Below, one piece after another: positions 7,176-14,924 of a DNA stretch of 27,453 bases (positions are counted from its first letter, which is position 1; every line of letters begins with the position of its first letter). The position numbers and the translations under genes are program-made. The stretch covers positions 1 through 27,453 of the forward strand of contig DKWX01000053.1 of NCBI GenBank assembly GCA_002491945.1, in the 5' to 3' direction. Source of the stretch: Porphyromonadaceae bacterium UBA7141. Lineage in GTDB: Bacteria; Bacteroidota; Bacteroidia; Bacteroidales; Muribaculaceae. Under the pieces are notes generated by a model. It worked only from the letters and a program-made list of their open reading frames with translations, was not told the origin of the DNA and searched no databases.

Positions 7176-9389
7176 TCAGATACGGCTGACGTCCTTCACC
7201 CCTTTGACGGTGCGTATCTTCTTCATCAGGGTGTTGAGCTGCGACTGATCGGTCACACCAACGGTCAGGACTCCCTGGAAGATGCCATCGTGGGAGTCGA
7301 TGGCCACATTACGCAGATATACATTCATCTCCTTCGAGATTATGGATGTGATATTGGCAAGTATGCCGAGGTCGTCGACACCGATTATGCGTATCGAAGC
7401 CATAAGAGTGTCGCCGGTCTTCCCGCTCCATTCCACCTCCACGACACGGTAGGGGTAGCGCTCACGGATATTCGAGGCATTGGGGCAGTCGTTGCGGTGT
7501 ATCTTCACGGTGCCTTCGGAGGATATAAATCCGAAGACATTGTCGCCGTAGATCGGGTTGCAGCAGCGGGCGAACTTGTAGCTGAGGCCGTCGATTGATT
7601 TTCCTCCGATTACGAGCACATCCTTCTTTGCCTCTTTCGTATCCTCGGCGGGGCGCAGCTGGAATTCACCGGCCGATACACGCGCCTCCTCCTCCTCGCT
7701 GGCGCTGACGGTGTCTGAATATTGTTGCAGAAACCTCGACACATCGAGCTTTTCGGTGGCCATGTCGGAATAGAACTCATTGACAAACTTATATCCGGAC
7801 TTCTTTATGAGCTTCATCAGTACGGCCTCATCGATGTCTATTTTGCGATTTTTTGCACGGCGCTCCAGAAGTTCTTTGCCAAGGTCTGCCAGTTTCTGAG
7901 CCTCCTCGTTGAGGGCCTGTTTGATTTTATTGCGTGCCTTCTGGCTCACAACGATGTTGAGCCAGTCGAGTTTCGGAGTCTGTGTCGAAGATGTGAGAAT
8001 CTCTACGGTGTCGCCATTAGCTATGCGGTAGTTTATTCGGCGGTGAGCGCCATTGACTACGGCACCGGTGCAGTGAGACCCTACGTTGGAGTGTATCCGG
8101 AAGGCGAAATCGAGCACAGTCGCTTCGGCCGGGAGTTTGAAGAGGTCGCCTTTGGGAGTGAATGCATACACTTCCTTTTCATAATTATCCATCTTCAGAT
8201 GTCGCATCATCTCCATCGGGCCGGCATCGGCCGATTCCAGAATGTCGCGGATATTATTCATCCACTGGTCGGTAGAGTCCGACTTGACGCCTTTGTAACG
8301 CCAGTGTGCCGCCAGACCCTTTTCAGCCACGAGGTCCATGCGGCGAGTGCGGAATTGCACCTCCACCCATTTCGACTGAGGCCCCATTACAGTGGCGTGC
8401 AGACTCTCGTAGCCGTTGCTTTTCGGGATTGAGATCCAGTCGCGCATACGTGCCGGGTTAGGGGTATACATGTCAGTCAGAATGGAATAGGCCATCCAGC
8501 AGTCGGATTTCTCTTTTTCGGGAGGCGTGTCGATGATGACACGAATTGCGAAGAGGTCGTAGATGCCAGACACATCCACCTTCTGCTTTCTCATTTTCCC
8601 CCAGATGGAAGAGATGGATTTGGTGCGCCCCTTGATTTCGAATTTAAGCCCGGCCTCTTCGAGTTTCTTTTTCACAGGGTCGATGAATCCCTTGATATAG
8701 GCGTCGCGAGAGCGTTTTGTCTCATTTAGCTTATGGGCAATCTGGGAGTAAATCTCGCGGTTGGAGTATTTCAGGGCGAGGTCTTCGAGTTCGCTTTTGA
8801 GCTTGTAGAGTCCCAGACGGTGAGCCAGCTGAGCATAAAGGCAATTTGCCTCGAAAGCCACATCTCGCACCCACTGGGTGTCGGGGTGCAGATTGATGGC
8901 ACGCATCAGGGTCAGATTTTTCACAATCATTATAATGATTACCCTGATATCATCGGCCAGCGAGAGCATGAGACCTCGGAAGTTGTCCTGGTTGACGGCA
9001 TTGTTCTTGTTGGAGAATTTCTGCACGGCGCTCAGCCCCACCAGCAGCGATGCCACATCCTCCCCCCATTGATGCCTCAGAGTGGAGATATCGGTGATTT
9101 CATCCTCCAGAAGTGGATAAAGCACGATGGCCTGAATGATATTATGGTCGGGGTCGATAGAGTCGGCAAACAGATGAGCGGCCCTCAGTGCCATTATGGC
9201 TTTCGGGAGACCGTGGGAATCGTGCACAGCGTCATGCCTCATCATTGCGGAGCGGCAGAGTGCTTTGACCCGCTTCAGTTCGTCGGCCGATACCGAATCG
9301 CGCATCTTCTCGGCAAGCGAGGCCGCGAGATGCAGGAATTCCCGCCGTTCTTCAAGAGAGAGAGTATCTTTAGTATCAAGACTTTCCAT
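7176..9389 (-). CDS. relA: RelA/SpoT family (p)ppGpp synthetase with degenerate hydrolase domain
   Basis: From the ATG at 9389 the product is 737 aa. It makes the alarmone (p)ppGpp from ATP and GTP/GDP in the stringent response. Domains: N-terminal HD-type hydrolase (about 1-200), synthetase (about 250-365, with RTKSISSIWGKM, RMRDWIS, PKSNGYESLHATV, VEVQFRT and AAHWRYK), TGS (about 405-470, YAFTPKGDLFKLP), a cysteine-containing RIS/zinc-finger region (FARCCNPIYGDNVFGF) and a C-terminal ACT domain. The hydrolase is broken: the HD motif reads YP (VLYPLLEDE, residues 89-97) and the usual ADRLHNM reads VKNLTLM (156-162). It should synthesise but not degrade the alarmone. The synthetase keeps the RxKD-like sequence RMRD rather than the acidic EFDD of gammaproteobacterial RelA. 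The start is favoured over 9464 because the promoter lies only about 10 nt upstream of 9464. Confidence 0.93.
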   Translation of the reverse strand: MESLDTKDTLSLEERREFLHLAASLAEKMRDSVSADELKRVKALCRSAMMRHDAVHDSHGLPKAIMALRAAHLFADSIDPDHNIIQAIVLYPLLEDEITDISTLRHQWGEDVASLLVGLSAVQKFSNKNNAVNQDNFRGLMLSLADDIRVIIIMIVKNLTLMRAINLHPDTQWVRDVAFEANCLYAQLAHRLGLYKLKSELEDLALKYSNREIYSQIAHKLNETKRSRDAYIKGFIDPVKKKLEEAGLKFEIKGRTKSISSIWGKMRKQKVDVSGIYDLFAIRVIIDTPPEKEKSDCWMAYSILTDMYTPNPARMRDWISIPKSNGYESLHATVMGPQSKWVEVQFRTRRMDLVAEKGLAAHWRYKGVKSDSTDQWMNNIRDILESADAGPMEMMRHLKMDNYEKEVYAFTPKGDLFKLPAEATVLDFAFRIHSNVGSHCTGAVVNGAHRRINYRIANGDTVEILTSSTQTPKLDWLNIVVSQKARNKIKQALNEEAQKLADLGKELLERRAKNRKIDIDEAVLMKLIKKSGYKFVNEFYSDMATEKLDVSRFLQQYSDTVSASEEEEARVSAGEFQLRPAEDTKEAKKDVLVIGGKSIDGLSYKFARCCNPIYGDNVFGFISSEGTVKIHRNDCPNASNIRERYPYRVVEVEWSGKTGDTLMASIRIIGVDDLGILANITSIISKEMNVYLRNVAIDSHDGIFQGVLTVGVTDQSQLNTLMKKIRTVKGVKDVSRI

Positions 9390-9480
9390 ACTGTAGAGAT
9401 AGTGAGAGGGGTAGCGGTCTGCACCCCGGTGAAGTGTTATGCCGTGGCAACCGGGGCCCGGCATTACAATAAAGGTAATA

Positions 9481-9512
9481 CAAATTTATGATAAAAAGAG
9501 TTTGTATGCAAA
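9481..9512 (-). promoter_or_regulatory. Promoter of the RSH gene
   Basis: On the minus strand TTTG (9512-9509), a 20-bp spacer, then TAAATTTG (9488-9481) match both Bacteroidetes sigma elements. Transcription should start near 9474, leaving a leader of about 85 nt before the ATG at 9389. Confidence 0.7.
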
Positions 9513-9573
9513 CATTTTCTTCGTAATTTTTCAGAAATTCCGCGACGGTGAACGCTCATGGCGCAAAATTTGT

Positions 9574-9581
9574 TAAATTTG
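9574..9581 (+). promoter_or_regulatory. -7 promoter element for the sodium symporter gene
   Basis: TAAATTTG matches the Bacteroidetes -7 consensus exactly, about 65 nt before the ATG at 9647. The -33 region is weak (no TTTG at 19-21 bp). It is divergent from the RSH promoter, and the two sit within about 100 bp of each other. Confidence 0.5.
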
Positions 9582-9646
9582 CAAGGATTGAGACTGTCGT
9601 TTTTTAAATGAGGTCATCAACAGAGTGATCAATAATCAATACAGAC

Positions 9647-11053
9647 ATGAGTAAAAATAAGATATCATCGTCCTCGGCTCCGAATGTGAGCGGAGGAGGC
9701 ACACTGTTCAGGACAAAGGCCGGTGTGATTGCAGCCACGCTCGGATCGGCCGTGGGGCTCGGCAGCATATGGCGTTTCCCGGCCGAGGCCCAGGCCAATG
9801 GAGGAGGGGCCTTTCTGCTGCTTTATATGGCGTGTGTGCTTGTGCTCGGCATTCCGGTCATGCTTGCCGAGACGAGTCTCGGCCGCGGCGGGCGTGCGGA
9901 TGCCGTAGGCTCGTATATGAAGCTGGCTCCGGGGCACCATTGGTGGATTGCCGGCGCGCTCGGAGTCCTGGCCTCATATCTGATTATCAGTTTCTATATG
10001 GTGGTGGCCGGATGGACACTGCAGTATCTTTGGGATTCCATCACCGGAGCGCTTTATGCCGGGGCCGACGGAACTCCGGTGCTGGCGCTCGAGAGCACAT
10101 TCCATCATCGTATGGAGCAATATATAGGGTCGGATATAGCTCCACTGATATCCACCTTTATCATGATCGCGCTCAATATGGGCGTTCTGATGATGGGTGT
10201 GCAAAAAGGTATAGAGCGGGCATCCAACATCATGATGCCGCTGCTCTTCGTGCTGCTTCTGCTCTTCAGCATCTACGCCCTTACGCTTCCGGGTGCGGCC
10301 GAAGGACTGGAGTTCTTTTTCCGTCCGGATTTTTCGAAAATCACGTGGAGCGTGGCGGCCAACGCGCTTGGCCAGACGTTCTTCTCGCTTAGTCTTGGAA
10401 TAGGGATACTCATCACCTATGCCTCATATTATCCGTCGTCCACCAATCTTGTATCCACATCGGCCACAGTATCGGCACTCACTACGTTTGTGGCCGTTAT
10501 GATGGGGGTGATAATCTTCCCGACAGTGTTCAGTTTCAATCTCGACCTGTCGCAGTTGCGAGGCACGACACTTGTATTTGTGACCCTCCCGGAGGTATTC
10601 TCACAGATGCCCGGCGGGCGCTGGTGGTCGATTCTTTTCTTCGTATTGCTGCTTGTGGCGGCGCTTACGAGTACGATATCCCTGTCGGAAGTGTCGATTC
10701 TGTTTGTGCAGAAGAGATTCCACAAGTCGCGTGTGGTCTCGACGCTAATCATGATGTGTCCGCTATTCGTGTTCAGCGCACTGTGCTCGCTTTCGTTCGG
10801 CTCATTGTCCGACCTGAAGCTATTCGGGCTGACCATCTTCAACTTCCTTGACACATTCACCACCAACTGGCTTCTTCCCATATGTGCCTTGGTCATGGTG
10901 ATATTCACGGGATGGTTTGCGCCTCGCGGCACATTCCGCAGCCAGCTCACCAACGGCGGCACTATAGCCGTTCGCCTTTATCCGGTTGTCAGTTTCATAG
11001 TGCGCTGGGTGGCTCCGTTGCTTATTCTTGTGATACTTGCCACCTCGATCTGA
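9647..11053 (+). CDS. Sodium-dependent neurotransmitter-symporter family transporter
   Basis: The product is 468 aa and is the only plus-strand gene seen. It belongs to the NSS/SNF family, which uses the sodium gradient to import amino acids or related compounds across the inner membrane. Evidence: TM1 GSAVGLGSIWRFPAEA followed by NGGGAFLLLY, the unwound TM6 region FFSLSLGIGILITYASY, and about eleven hydrophobic segments. After TM1 comes the family sequence IPVMLAETSLGRGGR. Two asparagines that in LeuT line the sodium site (GNAVGLGN) are serines here (S34, S40), a departure worth noting. The substrate cannot be assigned. The gene is divergent from the RSH gene and convergent with lrgB, with 29 nt between the stops. 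Confidence 0.92.
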   Translation: MSKNKISSSSAPNVSGGGTLFRTKAGVIAATLGSAVGLGSIWRFPAEAQANGGGAFLLLYMACVLVLGIPVMLAETSLGRGGRADAVGSYMKLAPGHHWWIAGALGVLASYLIISFYMVVAGWTLQYLWDSITGALYAGADGTPVLALESTFHHRMEQYIGSDIAPLISTFIMIALNMGVLMMGVQKGIERASNIMMPLLFVLLLLFSIYALTLPGAAEGLEFFFRPDFSKITWSVAANALGQTFFSLSLGIGILITYASYYPSSTNLVSTSATVSALTTFVAVMMGVIIFPTVFSFNLDLSQLRGTTLVFVTLPEVFSQMPGGRWWSILFFVLLLVAALTSTISLSEVSILFVQKRFHKSRVVSTLIMMCPLFVFSALCSLSFGSLSDLKLFGLTIFNFLDTFTTNWLLPICALVMVIFTGWFAPRGTFRSQLTNGGTIAVRLYPVVSFIVRWVAPLLILVILATSI

Positions 11054-11064
11054 GCCAAAGCGGG

Positions 11065-11083
11065 AAGCCGCCGTGGCGGCCTT
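11065..11083. terminator. Shared hairpin between the convergent symporter and lrgB genes
   Basis: GCCGCC-GT-GGCGGC (11067-11080), flanked by AA and TT, forms a compact GC hairpin. It lies in the 29-bp gap between the two convergent stop codons and probably acts in both directions. No long U-tract is present. Confidence 0.5.
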
Positions 11084-11784
11084 CAGAGTATACACTCTAC
11101 AATTGGCGGGGCGAGGAAGGCAGTAAGCAGTCCGTTGAGAATTAGTCCGAGAGTGGCGTAGGCACTGTATCGTTCGCCATAAGAGCTGATGCGGTTGGTG
11201 CCCATCACGTGGGCCGCTGTGCCCATGCTTAGACTCCGCGACACTCCGCCGCGCACATGTCCCCACGTCATCATCTTCAGCCCTGCCGCAGCTCCGATCA
11301 TGCCCACGGCCACCACAATGGCCGATGTCAGGGCCGGGATGCCCCCCAGCTGTCGCGAGATTTCAATCGCAATAGGAGTCGAGACAGATTTCGGGGCCAG
11401 TGAGGCTATCACCTCATGGCTCGCGCCAAGCCATTTGGCTATCAGCACGACCGACACGATGCCCACCACGCATCCGGCCAGCTCTGTGAGCAGAAGCGTC
11501 ATGAACTGCCGCCGTATATGATGCAGCTCATTAAAGAGAGGCAACCCAAGGGCTACGATGGCCGGCTTGAGCCAGAATTCAATCATGTGGCCGCTTTCAT
11601 AATAACTTTCATAACTGATGCCGCACACGCGCAGCAGCGCGATCAGCGCTGCAATAGTAATCAGCATCGGGCTAAGCCATGTCTGGCGGCTCTTACGTTG
11701 TATCCATCCCGCACCCCAATAGATGAGAAAGGTGGCGATGGTGAGGGTCAGAGGATTGCGTAGAAGATCAGTGATGCGGTCCAT
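11083..11784 (-). CDS. lrgB: LrgB/CidB-family membrane protein
   Basis: The product is 233 aa with about six to seven hydrophobic segments. The hallmark SLAPKSVSTPIAIEIS is present, followed by AIVVAVGMIGAAAG, which identifies the LrgB/CidB (YohK) family. These inner-membrane proteins work with LrgA/CidA. They are linked to control of murein hydrolase export and cell lysis, and in some bacteria and plant plastids to pyruvate or glycolate transport. The start ATG at 11784 overlaps the end of the lrgA-like gene by 17 nt, so the two are translated together. The precise role in this organism is not decided by sequence. Confidence 0.93.
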   Translation of the reverse strand: MDRITDLLRNPLTLTIATFLIYWGAGWIQRKSRQTWLSPMLITIAALIALLRVCGISYESYYESGHMIEFWLKPAIVALGLPLFNELHHIRRQFMTLLLTELAGCVVGIVSVVLIAKWLGASHEVIASLAPKSVSTPIAIEISRQLGGIPALTSAIVVAVGMIGAAAGLKMMTWGHVRGGVSRSLSMGTAAHVMGTNRISSYGERYSAYATLGLILNGLLTAFLAPPIVECIL

Positions 11785-12127
11785 GATTGCGGAAGCGTTT
11801 GTGAAGATATTGATGAAGTCGGCCGGTTACGATAAGCACCAGCAGGATGCTCACCACAGTGGCCACTGTGATGGGTATCCATTCGGCCGCGATAAGGTCG
11901 AAATAGAGCATCAGCGCCACACCGGGCGGGATGAAGAAAAAAGCCATGTTGGAGATAAGGAACTTGCATATGGGGGCTATGGAAGCCGGGCGTACCCATC
12001 CGCGCTCCAGCAGAAGGCAGAGCAGCAGCATCCCCCAGATGCTCCCGGGTATGCTGAGACCCGGAATGAGCGCAAGCAGTTCGCCGACACCCAGACACCC
12101 GAAGATAATACCAAATTGTTTCGCCAT
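11768..12127 (-). CDS. lrgA: LrgA/CidA-family holin-like protein
   Basis: The product is 119 aa with four hydrophobic segments. The conserved pattern GVGELLALIPGLSIPGSIWGMLLL near residues 15-40 and FIPPGVALMLYFDLI in the third quarter are typical of the CidA/LrgA family of small holin-like membrane proteins. It is the expected partner of the LrgB-like protein encoded just downstream and overlaps its start. The leader contains the dispersed repeat array at 12156-12224, whose TAAATTTG faces this gene about 80 nt away and may form part of its promoter. Whether it is LrgA- or CidA-like in function cannot be told. Confidence 0.9.
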   Translation of the reverse strand: MAKQFGIIFGCLGVGELLALIPGLSIPGSIWGMLLLCLLLERGWVRPASIAPICKFLISNMAFFFIPPGVALMLYFDLIAAEWIPITVATVVSILLVLIVTGRLHQYLHKRFRNHGPHH

Positions 12128-12155
12128 AGTGGAAAACTGATAAATAAGAAATAAT

Positions 12156-12224
12156 TAAGTGTTCGAATCTATAATTAAGTGTTAAAATCTAACAGATAAG
12201 TAAGTGTTCAAATTTAACCGATAG
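12156..12224 (-). repeat. Tandem array of three dispersed-repeat units, copy A (left part)
   Basis: Plus-strand units begin at 12156, 12176 and 12201, each starting TAAGTGTT and running 20-25 bp. The last reads TAAGTGTTCAAATTTAACC. On the minus strand this unit contains TAAATTTG (12216-12209), an exact -7 box match about 80 nt upstream of lrgA. The following bases CGATAGTAATTGAAAGTG are identical to those after the array at 13802. Confidence 0.75.
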
Positions 12225-12376
12225 TAATTGAAAGTGAATCTTTTATACAATCTGAGGCTTCTTTTTTGCCGCTTCCGGCTTGTCGCTGAGTAGAATATGT
12301 CTATATTCTCCTTCACTCCGCATCGGAATCGACTATAAAACAGTCCCGTATATCGTATAAATTAAATTTGAACACT
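12203..12376 (-). mobile_element. 174-bp MITE-like element with perfect 15-bp terminal inverted repeats
   Basis: The left end AGTGTTCAAATTTAA (12203-12217) and the right end TTAAATTTGAACACT (12362-12376) are exact inverted repeats. Read on the minus strand, the inner part from 12376 to 12300 is about nine-tenths identical to the plus strand at 27376-27453. It contains a small hairpin (GACT...AGTC) and a possible 26-aa ORF. No clear target-site duplication was found. It could be a miniature element or a decayed end of an insertion sequence. Confidence 0.55.
12243..12323 (-). CDS. Possible 26-aa micro-ORF inside the repeat element
   Basis: ATG at 12323 to TAA at 12243 encodes MRSEGEYRHILLSDKP followed by a Lys/Ala-rich tail ending PQIV. 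In the copy at the right edge the same frame is open (RSEGEY conserved) but begins with GTG. No known family is recognised. It may instead be the remnant of a transposase start or not coding at all. Confidence 0.2.
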   Translation of the reverse strand: MRSEGEYRHILLSDKPEAAKKKPQIV

Positions 12377-12456
12377 GAAGTCAAGATGACTACACTTAAT
12401 CAGTGTTTGAATCCGACACAAATATAGCCGGCAATATTCCGGCAATAAGATAAAGT
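12377..12456. other. Gap with further inverted AGTGT half-sites
   Basis: Just outside the miniature element, ACACT (12392-12396) and AGTGT (12402-12406) form another inverted pair, followed by TTGAATC. GCCGG and CCGGC (12427-12443) form a small hairpin. No gene is seen here. Confidence 0.35.
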
Positions 12457-12488
12457 CTCCCGGGCACCAGTGATGATACAACCGGGAG
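12457..12488 (-). terminator. Possible terminator of the TlpA-like gene
   Basis: On the minus strand CTCCCGG (12488-12482) pairs with CCGGGAG (12463-12457), followed by the T-rich ACTTTATCTTATT. It lies about 140 nt beyond the stop. A second short hairpin (CCCCGC-TCAT-GCGGGG, 12559-12574) lies in between. Confidence 0.45.
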
Positions 12489-12628
12489 GCTCTGCATTGA
12501 TTAATAATAAGATTGACCGCCATCTGCTGCGGCGACGGAATCACCACATCGGGGGGCGCCCCGCTCATGCGGGGGAAATGCCGTAATAGGGTAGAATCCG
12601 GGGGCACAGGAGGCAGTATGCCGACGAA

Positions 12629-13738
12629 TCAGTTGCCGCCACCCACAAGGCGGGCGAGCTTACTGTAGAAAGCGGGGTCTTCGCCTACAGTGATTTCAGC
12701 GATCTTCCCCTCCGGGCTAATGATTACCTTGGTCGGGAATCCCTCTACGAGATACTGTTCGAGCAATCCGGAATCCTTCGGATTGTAGAGATTGACCCAG
12801 GGCAGCTCATATTTGGCCACACCGTCGCGCCATGCCTGTTCGGTCTCGTTGCAGTCGATGCCGATTATTTCAACTTTGCCGGCATACTCCTTATAGGCCT
12901 CTTTGAGTCTGGGCATACCTTTTATGCACCATCCGCACCATGACCCCCAGAAATCAAGGATGACCCACTTGCCGCGGAATTCTGACAGACTCACATCCTT
13001 CCCCTGAAGGTCTTTTAGTGTAAAGGCCGGGGCCTCAGTGGTGCCGTTGAGCATCGCTTCCCGCTTCTTCTGCATTTCAATAGTCTCGCGTGCCGCTTCA
13101 GCCTGCCGCTCCACAAATGGCATAAGTATCGACTCCTTTGCCTTAGCCGTCATATTGCCATATGCATTGATAAAGTCCTCGCCGCGCATATTCAGCAACA
13201 CATAGGCCACGGCCGGAGAATCGGGGTTCTTGCTGAGGAAAGAGGCAAGAGTGGTGTCATAGCGTTCCATCAGGTCTTTCATCTGGGCTTCTGAAGGCTG
13301 TTGCCCGGAAGAGGTCATTGCCGCATATTCTTTGTCGAGCGGAGCTGTGAGCTTTTCGATGGCTGTGATGTCCTCGGTGAGCTGCGTGCCGCTTACGGAG
13401 TATTCAATAGGAGAGAGCGTCTCAACTGCCACATTGATGCTTTCGCCGGGAGAGGCGTAAAAATCGGCCACATTCTCATCCGAAATTTCCAGCATGTAAT
13501 GAGCCGGCCCCTTCGGGTCGAGGCTGAATGTGAATTTGCCGTCGACAGAGGTGATTGTGTCGCTTACGGTCCGCAGGTCAGTGCGGCGGCGTGCGCTTAG
13601 CATATCGCTCACCAGATCGTGGTGTACTACGATTTTGTCCGGACCGTCGGCCGGCAGGGTGACGGTCACATCCTTGTTTTCTGCGGCACACGACATCATG
13701 CTGAGCAGCGCGCCGGAAATCAAAATGTATTTTTTCAT
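12629..13738 (-). CDS. TlpA-like thiol-disulfide lipoprotein (redoxin)
   Basis: From the ATG at 13738 the product is 369 aa. MKKYILISGALLSMMSC is a lipoprotein signal with Cys at residue 17. The N-terminal part (to about residue 110) resembles the DUF4369-type beta domain common in Bacteroidetes redoxins, the middle is helical, and residues about 235-365 form a thioredoxin fold (APAFTLKDLQGKDVSLSEFRGK then ILDFWGSWCGWC). The active site is CGWC rather than the common CGPC. A cis-proline motif (GFPTKVII) is present. It probably reduces or exchanges disulfides in the periplasm, as in cytochrome maturation or protein folding. An alternative start at 13762 adds eight residues. It lies downstream of repeat array B, which supplies a likely promoter. 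Confidence 0.88.
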   Translation of the reverse strand: MKKYILISGALLSMMSCAAENKDVTVTLPADGPDKIVVHHDLVSDMLSARRRTDLRTVSDTITSVDGKFTFSLDPKGPAHYMLEISDENVADFYASPGESINVAVETLSPIEYSVSGTQLTEDITAIEKLTAPLDKEYAAMTSSGQQPSEAQMKDLMERYDTTLASFLSKNPDSPAVAYVLLNMRGEDFINAYGNMTAKAKESILMPFVERQAEAARETIEMQKKREAMLNGTTEAPAFTLKDLQGKDVSLSEFRGKWVILDFWGSWCGWCIKGMPRLKEAYKEYAGKVEIIGIDCNETEQAWRDGVAKYELPWVNLYNPKDSGLLEQYLVEGFPTKVIISPEGKIAEITVGEDPAFYSKLARLVGGGN

Positions 13739-13801
13739 ATGCATGTATATTGTTGTTTTCATCAGTAATCAATTGTGTCAGAACCTGATTTATTCAATAA
13801 C

Positions 13802-13862
13802 CAAGTGTTCAAATTTAACCGATAAGTAAATGCTCAAATTTGACCGATAGTAATTGAAAGTG
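13802..13862 (-). repeat. Tandem dispersed-repeat array, copy B, with promoter-like -33/-7
   Basis: There are two 24-25 bp units: AAGTGTTCAAATTTAACCG (from 13803) and TAAATGCTCAAATTTGACCG (from 13827), followed by TAATTGAAAGTG as at 12225. On the minus strand TTTG (13838-13835), a 17-bp spacer and TAAATTTG (13817-13810) form a promoter-like pair about 50-70 nt upstream of the TlpA-like gene. Confidence 0.7.
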
Positions 13863-13967
13863 GGGAACTTGTATAAAAACAGATTGAACGCTTGATTAAT
13901 AAAAATTTTTTTCTATTCGCGTCCTCTCGGGCCTGGTGTTCAGTCGCGTTTAAATATGAACGGTTAT

Positions 13968-14924
13968 TTAATTGTCATTCCTTTGTGTATCCGGGTCTGA
14001 CAGACATTGACCATAGGAGCGGGGGGATGACTCTGCCAGACGGTTGAGAAGCAGATTGGTGAACTGATAGTTTTTCAATCCCCATCGCGGGGCTTCCACC
14101 ATCTCCGGAGGTGCCGAAGCAAGGAAGCGTTCGATAGCCACCCGACGGTCGATGAGGCGCACCACCTTCACGCACAGGTCAAGATACTCTTCAATAGAGA
14201 AAGGTGTTACCTGAATCTCACCTGAACGGCGAAGTCGGTCGAGAATCGTGCCGCGTATCACCTGCAGCTGGTGTAGCTTGATAGAGGCAATCGGCAGACG
14301 GCATGCACGCTCCACAGTGACGAGCACATCGTCGCTGCTTTCGCCCGGCAACCCGGCTATCAGATGCAGTCCGCATTCGATTCCGCGTTTCGACAGGCGT
14401 AAAGCGGCATCCTCCACATCCTGCCAAGTATGGCGGCGGTTGATGCGCCGCAGGGTGGCATCGTGTGATGTCTCCGCTCCTATCTCAACAATCACGCGTC
14501 GCCGATGGTTTATCTCCGACAGTAAATCCATCACATTTTCAGGCAGAGAGTCAGGGCGAGTGCCGATAATCAGTCCCACCACATCGGGCTGGGCCAGAGC
14601 CTCGTCATATAGCTGGCGCAGGCGTTCGGTAGCGGAAGCGTGGGTGCCTGTAAACGACTGGAAGTATGCCAGATACTTCATGTGCGGATATTTCCGTGAA
14701 AAGAAGCGGCGCCCTTCGGCCAGCTGCCCGGCCACACTCTGACGCGGATTGCAGTAGCCGGGGGTGAAACTGCTGTTGTCGCAGTATATGCACCCTCCGC
14801 TTCCGATGGTGCCGTCGCGGTTGGGGCAGCTGAACCCGGCATCGACCGAGAGCTTCTGCACCTTTAATCCGGGCCAACGTTCGGCCAGATATTCGGAATA
14901 CTCTTTATACCAGGGGTTTGCCAT
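13968..14924 (-). CDS. Radical SAM protein, TIGR01212 / YhcC-like
   Basis: From the ATG at 14924 (MANPWYKEYSEYL) the product is 318 aa. The cluster motif CPNRDGTIGSGGCIYC gives the three cysteines (C-x11-C-x2-C) that bind the [4Fe-4S] cluster used to cleave S-adenosylmethionine. Further family features are YFQSFTGTHA, GTRPDSLPENVMDLL, EIGAETSHDATLRRINRRH and GLHLIAGLPGE, together marking the TIGR01212/YhcC group. The reaction of this family has not been established to my knowledge. The start lies 20 nt inside the end of aroC, so it is the last gene of the pheS-aroC operon and is translationally coupled. Upstream starts at 14930 and 14957 are possible but lie deeper inside aroC. Confidence 0.88.
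   Translation of the reverse strand: MANPWYKEYSEYLAERWPGLKVQKLSVDAGFSCPNRDGTIGSGGCIYCDNSSFTPGYCNPRQSVAGQLAEGRRFFSRKYPHMKYLAYFQSFTGTHASATERLRQLYDEALAQPDVVGLIIGTRPDSLPENVMDLLSEINHRRRVIVEIGAETSHDATLRRINRRHTWQDVEDAALRLSKRGIECGLHLIAGLPGESSDDVLVTVERACRLPIASIKLHQLQVIRGTILDRLRRSGEIQVTPFSIEEYLDLCVKVVRLIDRRVAIERFLASAPPEMVEAPRWGLKNYQFTNLLLNRLAESSPRSYGQCLSDPDTQRNDN

Noticed and set aside
8733..9491. 252-codon plus-strand ORF.
   Set aside because: Antisense to the RSH hydrolase domain, with no known domain; a shadow frame.
12156..12224. Possible CRISPR array because of regular 20-25 bp repeats.
   Set aside because: Units are directly adjacent and degenerate, with no unique spacers between them and no cas genes nearby.
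12362..12607. 81-codon minus-strand ORF.
   Set aside because: It covers hairpins and repeat ends, has no recognisable domain, and its composition is unlike a protein; treated as a chance frame.
13900..13920. AAAAATTTTTTT tract as a terminator of the radical SAM gene.
   Set aside because: No GC stem precedes it on either strand within reach.
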